A stretch of DNA of 64,000 nt from Streptomyces sp. Ru73 (GCF_002920575.1 NZ_PQSQ01000009.1:62001-126000); one strand, 5' to 3'; shown: positions 26,358 through 35,010, counted from the stretch's first letter. Translations and numbers: made by a program. The notes: generated by a model not told the origin, from the sequence alone.

Positions 26358-27650
26358 ATGAGCACATCTGTCCGCTTCGATCGCGGCCACACCGACGACC
26401 TGATGTCCTTCCTCGCCGCGAGCCCGTCGCCGTACCACGCGGTGGCGAACGCGGCCGCCCGGCTGGAGAAGGCCGGTTTCCGGCAGGTCGCCGAGACCGA
26501 CGCCTGGGACGGCGAGACGGGCGGCAAGTACGTGCTCCGCGGGGGCGCGATCATCGCCTGGTACGTGCCCGAGGGGGCCACCCCCGCGACCCCCTTCCGC
26601 ATCATCGGCGCGCACACCGACTCGCCCAACCTGCGGGTGAAGCCGATCCCGGACACCGGGGCGCGGGGCTGGCGGCAGATCGCTGTCGAGATCTACGGCG
26701 GCACGCTGCTGAACACCTGGCTCGACCGGGACCTCGGCCTCTCGGGCCGGCTGACGCTGCGGGACGGCAGCCACCGCCTGGTCAACGCCGACCGGCCGCT
26801 GCTGCGCGTACCGCAGCTGGCCGTCCACCTCGACCGCTCGGTCAACGCCGACGGCCTCAAGCTGGACAAGCAGCGGCACATGACGCCCATCTGGGGCCTG
26901 GGCGACGTCCAGGAGGGCTCGCTGATCTCCTTCATGGCGGAGGAGGCGGGGCTCGCCGCCGACGAGGTGCGCGGCTGGGACCTGATGGTGCACAGCGTCG
27001 AGCCGCCCGCCTACCTCGGCCGGGACCGGGAGCTGGTCGCCGGGCCCCGGATGGACAACCTCCTTTCCGTGCACGCAGGAACGGCCGCGCTCGCCGCAGC
27101 CGCCGCGCAGGAGGATCTGGCCTGCATCCCGGTGCTGGCCGCCTTCGACCACGAGGAGAACGGCAGCCAGTCCGACACCGGCGCCGACGGCCCGCTGCTG
27201 GGCACCGTCCTGGAGCGCTCGGTCTTCGCCCGGGGCGGCAGCTACGAGGACCGGGCCCGCGCCTTCGCCGGCACGGTCTGCCTGTCCTCCGACACCGGCC
27301 ACGCCGTGCACCCGAACTACACCGAGCGGCACGAGCCGGGCCACCACCCGATGCCGAACGGCGGCCCGATCCTGAAGGTCAACGTCAACCAGCGGTACGC
27401 CACCGACGGCGGCGGCCGCGCGGTCTTCGCCGACGCCTGCGAGCGGGCCGGCGTGCCCTGGCAGTCCTTCGTCTCCAACAACTCCATGCCGTGCGGGACG
27501 ACGATCGGCCCGATCACCGCGGCCCGGCACGGCATCACCACCGTGGACATCGGCGTCGCGATCCTGTCGATGCACTCGGCGCGCGAACTGTGCGGCGCCG
27601 AAGACCCGCACCTGCTCGCGGCCGCGCTGACGGCCTTTCTGGAGGGCTGA
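26358..27650 (+). CDS. M18 family zinc aminopeptidase
   Basis: A 430-residue peptidase of family M18, which removes N-terminal (often acidic) residues from peptides in the cytoplasm. The dinuclear zinc ligands are recognisable: His in IGAHTDSPNLRVKP, Asp in GPRMDNLLSV, Glu-Glu in FDHEENGSQ and the C-terminal His in SMHSARELCG. ATG 26358 gives MSTSVRFDRGHTDDL, the usual family start. Its last codons carry the GGAGG that serves the next gene. Confidence 0.93.
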   Translation: MSTSVRFDRGHTDDLMSFLAASPSPYHAVANAAARLEKAGFRQVAETDAWDGETGGKYVLRGGAIIAWYVPEGATPATPFRIIGAHTDSPNLRVKPIPDTGARGWRQIAVEIYGGTLLNTWLDRDLGLSGRLTLRDGSHRLVNADRPLLRVPQLAVHLDRSVNADGLKLDKQRHMTPIWGLGDVQEGSLISFMAEEAGLAADEVRGWDLMVHSVEPPAYLGRDRELVAGPRMDNLLSVHAGTAALAAAAAQEDLACIPVLAAFDHEENGSQSDTGADGPLLGTVLERSVFARGGSYEDRARAFAGTVCLSSDTGHAVHPNYTERHEPGHHPMPNGGPILKVNVNQRYATDGGGRAVFADACERAGVPWQSFVSNNSMPCGTTIGPITAARHGITTVDIGVAILSMHSARELCGAEDPHLLAAALTAFLEG

Positions 27651-27651
27651 G

Positions 27652-29559
27652 TTGGAATTCTCCCTGCTCGGTCCGGTCGCGGTCACCACCGCAGCGGGTG
27701 AGCTCGCGCTCGGGCCCGCCAAGCGGCGCAGCGTGCTCGCGCTGCTGCTCCTGCGTCCCAACACCACCGTTCCGCTGGAGCAGTTGATCGACTCCCTGTG
27801 GGAGGACGAGCCGCCCGCGCACGCGCGCACGGTCGTGCAGGGACACGTCTCGCGGCTGCGCGCCACGCTCGCGGAGGCCGGTGCCGAGGCGTACGGCGTG
27901 GAGCTGGCCACGCACGGCTCCGCGTACCTGCTGCGCCTCCCCGAGGAACTGATCGACGCGCACCGCTTCGGTGAGCTGGTCTCGCTGGCCCGGCCGGAGA
28001 CCGCCCCCGCCGACGCCGTGCCGCTGCTGCGCGAGGCGCTCGGGCTGTGGCGCGGACCGGCGCTGACCGGCACGGTCAGCAGCCCGCCGTTCGCCGCCGC
28101 CACGCACGCGCTGGACGAGCGGCGGCTGACGGCGGTGGAGGCGCTGGCCCGTGCGCACAGCGCGCTGGGCGAGCACGAGCAGGCCGCTTCGGTCCTCTAC
28201 ACCACCGCGGTGCAGCACCCGTTGCGGGAAGGGCTGGTCGCGGCCCTGATGCGGGCGCTGTTCCGTACCGGCCGCCAGTCGGACGCGCTGGACTGGTACC
28301 ACCGCACCCGGCGGCTGCTCAGCGAGGAGCTGGGCGTGGACCCCGGCGCCCGGCTGCGGGGTGCCTACGAGGAGATCCTGCGGGCCGAGGAGGCGGCACC
28401 GGACACCGGGGCGCCCCGGGTGCCCGAGCAGGGGGGCGCGGCGGCGTCCGGGCGGCCGGAGGCGGCCGTTTCACGTGAAACCGGCACGGCGGAGCCCGGC
28501 GCGGACGGCGGCACGGGAGGCGCGCCCACCGGGCCGCCCCGGCTGCTGCCCCGCCCGCCGGCCCGTTTCCTCGGCCGCGAGGCGGCGATGGACCGGCTCA
28601 CCTCGGCGCTCATCGACGACGCCGGCTCCGGCGGCGACAGCCCGCTGGCCGTCGTGACCGGGCCCGCAGGGGTCGGCAAGACGGCCTGCGCCGTGCAGTG
28701 GGCGCACCAGCACGCCGGGGACTTCCCCGACGGGCAGCTCTTCGCCGACCTGCGCGGTTTCGGCGAGGGCGACGCGCTCGAACCGGCCACCGTGCTGCGC
28801 TTCTTCCTGACCGCCCTGGGCACGCCGGAGCACGCCGTGCCGTCCTCCGCGACGGCCGCCTCGGCGCTCTTCCGCTCGCTGGTCGCCGACCGCCGGCTGC
28901 TGGTCGTACTGGACAACGCCAGCAGCTCGGCGCAGGTGCGCCCGCTGCTGCCGGGCGGGCCCGGCTGCGCCACGGTCGTCACCAGCCGCAGCAGGCTGGA
29001 CGGCCTGGTGGCCACCGACTGCGCCCGGCCGGTCGGACTGCAGGTGTTCGGCGGCACCGAGGGCGTGGCGCTGCTGGGCGCGATGCTCGGCGCCGACCGG
29101 GTGGCCGAGGACCCGGAGGCCGCCCGTGAGCTGGTGGAACTGTGCGACGGGCTGCCGCTGGCGCTGCGTGCGGCGGTCGCCCAGCTGACCGCGCGGCCGC
29201 GCTGGCGGCTGGCCCGGCTGGCCGCCGCGCTGCGCGACGAGCGGCGCCGGCTGTCCCTGCTGTCGGCGGAGGACACCGGGATCGCCTCGGCGCTGCGGAT
29301 GTCGGTGGCCCGGCTGTCGGCGGACGACGCACGGCTGCTGAGCGCGCTCGCGACCAGCGCGGACGGGCAGCTGAACGCCTCGGCCGCGGCCGCGCTGGCC
29401 GGTTCGGACCTGGAGCGCACGCAGGACGGGCTGGCCCGGCTGGCCGAGATGCACCTGGTCGACGAGGCCGCCACGGACGTCTACACGATCAGCACGCTGA
29501 CCCAGCTCTTCGCGCGGGACGGTAACGGTGAGGCGGACGGTACGGGGGATGCCGGCTGA
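27652..29559 (+). CDS. AfsR/SARP-like regulator: OmpR-type HTH, BTAD and NB-ARC ATPase
   Basis: A 635-residue regulator. The order is an OmpR-like winged helix (1-85), a bacterial transcriptional activation domain (about 92-238), a Gly/Ala/Pro linker (about 245-300) and an NB-ARC-type STAND ATPase with P-loop GPAGVGKTA near 334. The C-terminal TPR array of AfsR is missing. Start is TTG 27652, one base after the peptidase stop and seven bases after GGAGG, so translation is coupled. A perfect parS lies in the linker and encodes V-S-R-E-T. STAND-SARP proteins usually activate secondary metabolism, but no biosynthetic cluster is adjacent. Confidence 0.9.
   Translation: MEFSLLGPVAVTTAAGELALGPAKRRSVLALLLLRPNTTVPLEQLIDSLWEDEPPAHARTVVQGHVSRLRATLAEAGAEAYGVELATHGSAYLLRLPEELIDAHRFGELVSLARPETAPADAVPLLREALGLWRGPALTGTVSSPPFAAATHALDERRLTAVEALARAHSALGEHEQAASVLYTTAVQHPLREGLVAALMRALFRTGRQSDALDWYHRTRRLLSEELGVDPGARLRGAYEEILRAEEAAPDTGAPRVPEQGGAAASGRPEAAVSRETGTAEPGADGGTGGAPTGPPRLLPRPPARFLGREAAMDRLTSALIDDAGSGGDSPLAVVTGPAGVGKTACAVQWAHQHAGDFPDGQLFADLRGFGEGDALEPATVLRFFLTALGTPEHAVPSSATAASALFRSLVADRRLLVVLDNASSSAQVRPLLPGGPGCATVVTSRSRLDGLVATDCARPVGLQVFGGTEGVALLGAMLGADRVAEDPEAARELVELCDGLPLALRAAVAQLTARPRWRLARLAAALRDERRRLSLLSAEDTGIASALRMSVARLSADDARLLSALATSADGQLNASAAAALAGSDLERTQDGLARLAEMHLVDEAATDVYTISTLTQLFARDGNGEADGTGDAG
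28468..28481. other. parS site inside AfsR-like gene
   Basis: An exact GTTTCACGTGAAAC, read in frame as V-S-R-E-T at residues 273-277 in the disordered linker between BTAD and NB-ARC domains. Confidence 0.92.
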
Positions 29560-29662
29560 GGTGCCGCAACTCTCCTCGGACGTCGGCTGATTGACGCCCC
29601 CGCGGTCGGGTACCCGGTGCACGACCTGCCCGGTACCGCCGATCGAGAGGGAGGCGCACATC

Positions 29663-29890
29663 ATGGGCATCGGCTGGTGCATCGGTCTGCTCGCCGTAGG
29701 AGGGATCCTGACCTTCGCGGTGGACTGGCACATGGCCGGGGTCAACCTCGATCTCGTGGGCCTGATCCTGATGGCGGTCGGCATCATCGGTATTGCCGCG
29801 TACGTCAGCATCTTCAAGCGGCGTCGCATGCAGCCGCCGCCGCCCGCCGCCCCGGTGATCGAGGAGACCCACCGGCACGGCTACGAGTGA
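29663..29890 (+). CDS. Small two-helix membrane protein (DUF6458-like)
   Basis: A 75-residue protein with two transmembrane helices (IGWCIGLLAVGGILTFAVDW and LVGLILMAVGIIGIAAYVSI). A basic KRRR stop-transfer and a Pro-rich cytoplasmic tail ending HRHGYE follow. The D-W-H-x-x-G-V-N-L segment between helices is typical of the family. The function is unknown. ATG 29663 is preceded by GAGAGGGAGG. Confidence 0.85.
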   Translation: MGIGWCIGLLAVGGILTFAVDWHMAGVNLDLVGLILMAVGIIGIAAYVSIFKRRRMQPPPPAAPVIEETHRHGYE

Positions 29891-29936
29891 CGGGCCCACG
29901 GCCATGTGACCCCATGTGACACCCATTCCGCCTGAC

Positions 29937-29968
29937 GGGGCGCCCGCGCAATGACGCGCGGGCGCCCC
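29937..29968 (+). terminator. Terminator of small membrane protein gene
   Basis: A perfect 13-bp stem GGGGCGCCCGCGC with the loop AATGAC, 46 bases after the stop. Confidence 0.8.
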
Positions 29969-30010
29969 TCTTGCGTGCCCGGACCGGCCACCTCCGCCAG
30001 GGGCCTCCGT

Positions 30011-30132
30011 ACGTCCCGTCACGTCCCGGCAGCGCCGTCCGGACGTCCCGTGCCCGCCGTGCCATGGCCGACGTCCCAGCAGGCCAGGGACGTCTCACGG
30101 GCGTCCCGGCGGGTGGGACGTCCCATGGGACG
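30011..30132. repeat. Cluster of ACGTCCC / GGGACGT motifs
   Basis: This is within the 359-base gap (29891-30249) that otherwise holds only a terminator. ACGTCCC begins at 30011, 30021, 30043 and 30071. GGGACGT begins at 30087, GGGACGTCCC (perfect palindrome) at 30115 and GGGACG at 30127; a GCGTCCC variant is at 30101. The first four copies are in one orientation and the later ones mostly inverted. The cluster ends about 117 bases before the NlpC/P60 lipoprotein start and looks like a multi-site operator. No known regulator consensus was recognised. Confidence 0.6.
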
Positions 30133-30249
30133 CGGCAGGCCCCGAAAGCCCCTTCCGCCCGCCCAATGATGGATCCCGTCGCCGAGGCCGACAGGGCGCC
30201 GCACCGGAAGCGCGGTGCCCAGGAGCCTCACAAACGAGGGGAATCCATC

Positions 30250-31188
30250 ATGACCACACACGCCACCTTCCGCAGGACCGCGCTGCGCCGCGTCCTGCCC
30301 GCCGTCGCCGCCGCGGGCATCGGCATCGCCGGCATCACGGGATGCTCGGGCGGGGACGCCAAGGCCGCCACCGGCAGCAAGGGCACCGAGCAGACCACGG
30401 TGCAGACGCGGGACACCAAGGCCGACCTGAAGACGCAGGCGGGCACCGCCGCGGCCCTCAAGAAGACGGCGGCCGGCAGCACCTTCCCGACCTGGGGGAC
30501 GCGCTGGGTCGTGCACGCCTCGCCGGACGCCGGCTCGCCGTCCGTCGGAATGATCAACAAGGACGCGCCGGGCCAGGACAAGATCACGGCGGACTACCAG
30601 GTCAACACGGGCAAGAAGGTCTGCGAGGGCAACGCCTGCTCGACCTACATGGCGCACATCACCGGCCCGGTGACCGGCTTCCTCAGCGTGATCGCGGTCG
30701 ACATTCCGCAGGACTCGCTGCCGGGCGTGCCCGTGCAGGGCGGTCCGCCGCCGGCCCCGGCGCCCGGCGGCACCCGCGGCGAGGCGCTGCAGCGCGCGGC
30801 CACCTGGCTGACCGCCAACAACGGCGCGCAGGTGCCCTACAGCCAGGCGAAGACCTGGAAGGACGGCTACCGCCAGGACTGCTCCGGCTACGTCTCCATG
30901 GCGCTGAACCTGGGCGCGCCCGGCACCAACACCGTGGGGCTCACCAGCTCCCGGATCACCCGGCCGATCTCCGTGGGCGAGCTGAAGCCCGGCGACCTGC
31001 TCATCGACGCGGCCGGTGACAACAACACCCGGCACGTCGTGATGTTCGAGAAGTGGGACAATCCCGCACACACCTCGTACACCGCCTACGAGCAGCGCGG
31101 CGGCCACGGCACCGACCACCGGTCCCTCACCTACGGGCTCAACGGCGGGGAGTTCAAGCCCTACCGGCCCGTGAAGTTCACGGACTGA
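30250..31188 (+). CDS. Lipoprotein with C-terminal NlpC/P60 peptidase domain
   Basis: A 312-residue exported protein. The signal peptide ends in a lipobox G-I-T-G-C (Cys near residue 33), so it should be anchored to the outer face of the membrane. A middle domain of about 150 residues (WVVHASPDAGSPSVGMINKD) precedes the NlpC/P60-like domain. That domain has the catalytic Cys in RQDCSGYVSMALNL and His in TRHVVMFEKW. Such enzymes cut peptidoglycan stem peptides. ATG 30250 follows GAGGGGAATCC. The ACGTCCC motif cluster upstream is a likely control region. Confidence 0.88.
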   Translation: MTTHATFRRTALRRVLPAVAAAGIGIAGITGCSGGDAKAATGSKGTEQTTVQTRDTKADLKTQAGTAAALKKTAAGSTFPTWGTRWVVHASPDAGSPSVGMINKDAPGQDKITADYQVNTGKKVCEGNACSTYMAHITGPVTGFLSVIAVDIPQDSLPGVPVQGGPPPAPAPGGTRGEALQRAATWLTANNGAQVPYSQAKTWKDGYRQDCSGYVSMALNLGAPGTNTVGLTSSRITRPISVGELKPGDLLIDAAGDNNTRHVVMFEKWDNPAHTSYTAYEQRGGHGTDHRSLTYGLNGGEFKPYRPVKFTD

Positions 31189-31214
31189 TCCGGGCGCTTT
31201 CCGGATTCTGTAAC

Positions 31215-31253
31215 GAGAGGCACTTCCGCCGCAGGGGAGCGGAAGTGCCTCTC
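31215..31253 (+). terminator. Terminator of NlpC/P60 lipoprotein gene
   Basis: A perfect 15-bp stem GAGAGGCACTTCCGC with a 9-base loop, 27 bases after the stop. Confidence 0.8.
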
Positions 31254-31279
31254 GCGGTACGTGCCGCCGCTGTGCTGAA

Positions 31280-32146
31280 ATGCCGTCCGTGCATGGGAAT
31301 CCGAACCGCGCCACGAACCCTCGCCGCAAGCCGCTCGCCCCCTTGCCCGATCAACTCGACGGACCCGTACGCGACTTCGTGTCCGGGCTGCGCCACATGC
31401 ACGGCGAGCTGGGACTCAGCCTGAAGGACCTCGAAGCCCGGCTGCCCGCCAGCAGATCGTCCCTCTCCCGCTACCTGCGCGGGCAGAGCCTGCCCGACGA
31501 ACGGCTGCTGGTGCAGTGGTGCAAGCTCTCCTTCACCGGCGAGGACCGGCTGCCCGAGCTGGTGCGGCTGCTGCACCTCGCCAACGAGGCCGCAGCAGGA
31601 GGAAGTTCGGATGAGACCGCGGGCGGTTCGGAGCGCACGGAGGTGCTCGGCGGCGCAGCGGGACGGCCGCCGAAGTCCTCACGCACGAAGTGGGCCCTCA
31701 CGGCCGCGGGCACCGTCCTCGTCCTCGGCGCTGCCACCGCCGTCGTGGTCGGCCTCACCGGCGACGGGCCGCCCAATTCCCCGGCGGGGACGGGTGTTTC
31801 ACGTGAAACCGGCCCGGCCGCGAAGAACGGAAAGACCGAGCGGATCACCGTCCACAATGTCGAGAAGGCGTGCCAGCACAGCCACCGCCGGGAGTGCGCC
31901 CTCGGCCTGGCCCTGGACCCGTACGTGCCCTACCGGCCGTCCAACATCGGCGGCCGGGTCTGGCACGGCGACCGGCTGACCGCGCAGTGCCGGATCGCCA
32001 ATGGCGTCACCGTCACCGACGAGGCCGGCGGGCACAACAGCATCTGGTACAAGGTCCGGCTGCACGACAAGGACCTGTGGTTCCCGGGCATCCGGATCGA
32101 GCCCGACCAGCTGCAGTACTCCACGCTCCGCAACTGCCCGGACTGA
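31280..32146 (+). CDS. Transmembrane XRE-type regulator with extracytoplasmic domain
   Basis: A 288-residue one-component membrane protein. The cytoplasmic N-terminus has a helix-turn-helix of XRE type (LSLKDLEARLPASRSSLSRY, about 46-65). A linker and a transmembrane helix (ALTAAGTVLVLGAATAVVVG, about 139-158) follow. The extracytoplasmic C-terminus of about 110 residues has three cysteines and an SH3-like look (GHNSIWYKVRLHDKDLWFPG). It could sense something at the cell surface and act on DNA. ATG 31280 has no strong Shine-Dalgarno; GTG 31289 and ATG 31293-region alternatives make the start uncertain. A parS site lies just after the membrane helix. Confidence 0.82.
   Translation: MPSVHGNPNRATNPRRKPLAPLPDQLDGPVRDFVSGLRHMHGELGLSLKDLEARLPASRSSLSRYLRGQSLPDERLLVQWCKLSFTGEDRLPELVRLLHLANEAAAGGSSDETAGGSERTEVLGGAAGRPPKSSRTKWALTAAGTVLVLGAATAVVVGLTGDGPPNSPAGTGVSRETGPAAKNGKTERITVHNVEKACQHSHRRECALGLALDPYVPYRPSNIGGRVWHGDRLTAQCRIANGVTVTDEAGGHNSIWYKVRLHDKDLWFPGIRIEPDQLQYSTLRNCPD
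31796..31809. other. parS site inside XRE membrane-regulator gene
   Basis: An exact parS encoding V-S-R-E-T at residues 173-177, between the transmembrane helix and the extracytoplasmic domain. Confidence 0.92.
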
Positions 32147-32164
32147 TCCGCCTCCCCGCAGGGC

Positions 32165-34003
32165 TTACGCCTCGCTGTCCAGCCCCGCCAGCACCAGGCC
32201 CAGCCGGGCCGTGCCGTCCGCGGTGACCGTCACCGGCACGCCCCAGTCCTGCTGGTGCACATGGCAGGCCGGGTACTCGATGTCCGGGGCGTCGTCGCAG
32301 GACGCGGCCATCGCCGAGACGTGCAGCACACCCTCGGTCACCCCGTCCGCCAGGACCAGATCACGGCTGAGGTCCGTACCGGCACCGTCTCCCTCGGCCA
32401 GCAGCTCCGGCGGGGTCGAGCTGACCAGCAGCCGGGTGGAGGGGCCGTACCGGGTGTCCAGCTTCTGCCCGGCCGGCGCCTGGAAGACCACGTCCAGCCG
32501 GAGCCGGCCCGGGGCCACCTCGGTCGCGGCGCGCTGGGTGCGGTGCGCGACCGACTCGACCCGTACCGCCTCCTCGGGCAGCCGCAGCCGGGTCAGCCGG
32601 TGCCGCGCGGACTCCACGACGACGATGTCGTCGCCGACGAGCACCGCGTCCGACGGCTCCCGCAGATCGGTGGCGAGCGTGGTGACCTCGCCGGTCGCGG
32701 GGTCGAAGCGGCGCAGCGCGTGGTTGTAGGTGTCGGAGACCGCGACCGAGCCGTCCGGCAGCGCGGTGACGCCCAGCGGGTGCTGGAAGAGCGCCTGACC
32801 GGCGGCGCCGTCGCGGTGCCCGAAGTCGAAGAGGCCGGTGCCCACGGCCGTGTGCACCACGCCCTCGCGGTCGATCCAGCGGACCGCGCTGGTCTCGGAG
32901 TCGGCGATCCACAGCCGGTCCTCGGTGGCGGCCAGGCCCGAAGGCTGCGCGAACCATGCCTCGGCGGCCGGCCCGTCCACCAGGCCCTCGTTGGTCGTGC
33001 CCGCGGCGGCCCGTACGGTCCCGGCCTCCGGGTCGTACGTCCACAGCTGGTGCACGCCGGCCATGGCGATCCACACCTGCCCGTCGAAGTACGCCACGTC
33101 CCACGGCGAGGAGAGGTCCACCTCACGGGCCGGGCCCTCGGTGGGCGAGCCCTGCCACCACTGCTTGCCGGTGCCGGCGACGGTGCTGACCTCGCCGCTC
33201 TCCGGGTCGAAGACGCGCAGCGCGTGGTTCACGGTGTCGGCGACGATCACCTTGTCTCCCCCAGACCTCGTCCGGGAGGTGCCCCCAGGCAGCAGCGCGA
33301 GGCCCTGCGGCTCGCTGAAGGCGGCCCGGTCGGCGGGGCCGTCGGCCAGGCCGCGCTCACCGGTGCCGATCCGGCGCAGCACGGTCTCGCCGTCCCCGTC
33401 CAGCTCGACGAGCTGGTGCCGGGTGGTGTCGGAGACCAGGAAAGTGCCCCCGGGCAGCTGAAGCGCCTTGCCGGGGAAGCGCAGGTCGGTGGCGACCGGC
33501 TCCGGCGGCACGTACGGGCCGTCGCCGCGGCGCAGCGTGCCCTTCGCCCCGTGCTCGGCCTCCAGCTCCTCGACCAGCTTCTCGATGGCGTGCGCGTGGC
33601 CCTCACCGGCGTGCTGGGCGACGACGTACCCCTCGGGGTCGATCACGACCAGCGTCGGCCAGGCGCGTACGGCGTACTGCTTCCAGGTGGCCAGCTCGGG
33701 GTCGTCCAGCACGGGGTGCTCGACCTCGTACCGCTCGACGGCGTCGACGACCGCCTGGTGCTCGGCCTCGTGCACGAACTTCGGGGAGTGCACGCCGATG
33801 ATCACGACGGTGTCGCGGTGGCGCTCCTCCAGCTCCCGCAGCTCGTCCAGGACGTGCAGGCAGTTCACACAGCAGAACGTCCAGAAATCCAGGACGACAA
33901 TGCGTCCCCGCAGGTCGGAGAGGGTCAGATCCTTGTCGCCGGTGTTGAGCCAGCCGCCCTTGCCGATCAGCTCGGGGGCCCGGACGCGCGCACGTGAAGC
34001 CAT
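32165..34003 (-). CDS. Thioredoxin-like/NHL-repeat protein (NHLRC2-like)
   Basis: About 612 residues. An N-terminal thioredoxin fold has the redox motif in WTFCCVNC (C45 and C48) and a cis-Pro segment AVRAWPTLVVID. An NHL-repeat beta-propeller follows with repeated units of the type VADTVNHALRVFDPESGEVS and VSDTYNHALRRFDPATGEVT. A C-terminal beta domain ends near CHVHQQDWGVPV. This matches the NHLRC2 family of thioredoxin-NHL proteins, which lack a settled function. No signal peptide is seen. ATG 34003 has a weak Shine-Dalgarno and GTG 34021 is an alternative. A 32-bp interspersed repeat is inserted in frame inside the propeller. Confidence 0.88.
   Translation of the reverse strand: MASRARVRAPELIGKGGWLNTGDKDLTLSDLRGRIVVLDFWTFCCVNCLHVLDELRELEERHRDTVVIIGVHSPKFVHEAEHQAVVDAVERYEVEHPVLDDPELATWKQYAVRAWPTLVVIDPEGYVVAQHAGEGHAHAIEKLVEELEAEHGAKGTLRRGDGPYVPPEPVATDLRFPGKALQLPGGTFLVSDTTRHQLVELDGDGETVLRRIGTGERGLADGPADRAAFSEPQGLALLPGGTSRTRSGGDKVIVADTVNHALRVFDPESGEVSTVAGTGKQWWQGSPTEGPAREVDLSSPWDVAYFDGQVWIAMAGVHQLWTYDPEAGTVRAAAGTTNEGLVDGPAAEAWFAQPSGLAATEDRLWIADSETSAVRWIDREGVVHTAVGTGLFDFGHRDGAAGQALFQHPLGVTALPDGSVAVSDTYNHALRRFDPATGEVTTLATDLREPSDAVLVGDDIVVVESARHRLTRLRLPEEAVRVESVAHRTQRAATEVAPGRLRLDVVFQAPAGQKLDTRYGPSTRLLVSSTPPELLAEGDGAGTDLSRDLVLADGVTEGVLHVSAMAASCDDAPDIEYPACHVHQQDWGVPVTVTADGTARLGLVLAGLDSEA
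33256..33287. repeat. 32-bp Streptomyces-type interspersed repeat inside a gene
   Basis: The element begins CTCCCCCA, has an imperfect dyad ACCTC-N6-GAGGT at its centre, and ends GGTGCCCCCA. It resembles a short palindromic repeat family that I recall as very common in Streptomyces intergenic DNA. Here it is translated as part of G-G-T-S-R-T-R-S-G-G-D in a loop of the NHL propeller. Confidence 0.6.
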
Positions 34004-34087
34004 GTGCACATTCAACGTCACCCACCCCGTCCCGCATTCCGGCGGGGTACGGGCGCCCCGGGACCGGAGCGCCCGCACGGTCCGCCG

Positions 34088-34303
34088 TCAGCCCTTGACG
34101 ACCCCGACCACCTTCCCGTCGACCACGCACAGGTGCGCGTGGGTGACCACGTCCTCCACCACGTGGCCCTTGGCATCGGCACAGGCCTTCGCGGTCAGCT
34201 CGGGTGCGGGGGCGGCCTGGGCGCTGCTCGCCGTGGCGAGGGCGCAGGCTCCGGCGAGGGCCGGGCCGGCGAGCGCGAGAGCGAGGGTCCGTCGAATGCG
34301 CAT
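34088..34303 (-). CDS. Small secreted protein, function unknown
   Basis: A 71-residue protein with a Sec signal peptide (MRIRRTLALALAGPALAGAC followed by an Ala-rich region and an AQA cleavage site near residue 30). The mature part of about 40 residues contains two cysteines (AKACADAKG and AHLCVVDGK), which may form one disulfide. ATG 34303 is preceded by AGGAG. No family was recognised. Confidence 0.75.
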   Translation of the reverse strand: MRIRRTLALALAGPALAGACALATASSAQAAPAPELTAKACADAKGHVVEDVVTHAHLCVVDGKVVGVVKG

Positions 34304-34455
34304 GAGGTCTCCTGTCGAAAATGTGCGCGGATCTTGACCTCATGAGCGATACCCGCGGGCGGGCCGTACGCGTCCCTGTGTCCCTCAACCGGCCCAGCCC
34401 AAGTTCATGCCCGGGCGGCAGCGCATTCCGGCGGGTTCGGGGAAGACCTCACACC

Positions 34456-34947
34456 ATGAGATACCTGGTACGCGACCGGATCTTCGGCATCGGCGAGGAC
34501 TACTGGATCGAGGACGAGACGGGGCGGAACGTCTACCTCGTCGACGGCAAGGCGCTCCGGCTCCGGGAGACCTTCGAGATCAAGGACCGCGAGGGCCGGG
34601 TTCTGATCACGCTGCACAAGAAAGTGCTGAGCCTGCGGGACGCGATGACGATCGAGCGGGACGGCGAGCCGCTCGCGACCATCCGCCGCAAGCGGCTGTC
34701 GCTGCTGCGCAACCACTACCGCGTGGAGCTGGTGGACGGCACGGAGCTGGACGTCAGCGGCAAGATCCTGGACCGGGAGTTCGCGGTCGAGTACGACGGC
34801 GAACTGCTGGCGGAGATCTCCCGGCGCTGGCTGACCGTGCGCGACACCTACGCGGTCAACGTCGTACGGGAGGACGCCGACGCCGCGCTGCTGATCGCGG
34901 TGGCAGTGTGCGTGATCCGGCTGGCGGAGCGGGAGCGCGAGGACTGA
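34456..34947 (+). CDS. LURP-one-related (tubby-like) protein
   Basis: A 163-residue protein of the LURP-one-related/scramblase-like family. The protein starts MRYLVRDRIFGIGEDYWIED and shows the family's repeating beta-strand pattern (NVYLVDGKALRLRETFEIKD). It ends with a hydrophobic helix (DADAALLIAVAVCVI) as in the tubby-like barrel. Bacterial members are poorly studied and may bind lipids. ATG 34456 follows GGAAGACC. A bidirectional terminator follows. Confidence 0.88.
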   Translation: MRYLVRDRIFGIGEDYWIEDETGRNVYLVDGKALRLRETFEIKDREGRVLITLHKKVLSLRDAMTIERDGEPLATIRRKRLSLLRNHYRVELVDGTELDVSGKILDREFAVEYDGELLAEISRRWLTVRDTYAVNVVREDADAALLIAVAVCVIRLAERERED

Positions 34948-34986
34948 GGCCCGGCGGCCGGCCGCCGGTGCCGTCGCCCCGGCCGG

Positions 34987-35010
34987 GGTACGGCGCCGCG
35001 GCGCCGTACC
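34987..35010. terminator. Bidirectional terminator palindrome
   Basis: A 24-bp perfect palindrome GGTACGGCGCCGCGGCGCCG (then TACC) between the ends of the convergent LURP-one-like and hydrolase genes. Confidence 0.75.

Noticed and set aside
29971..30249. 93-residue N-terminal extension of the NlpC/P60 lipoprotein
   Set aside because: It would bury the signal peptide and lipobox; the sequence is Arg/Gly/Pro-rich and consists of the motif cluster.
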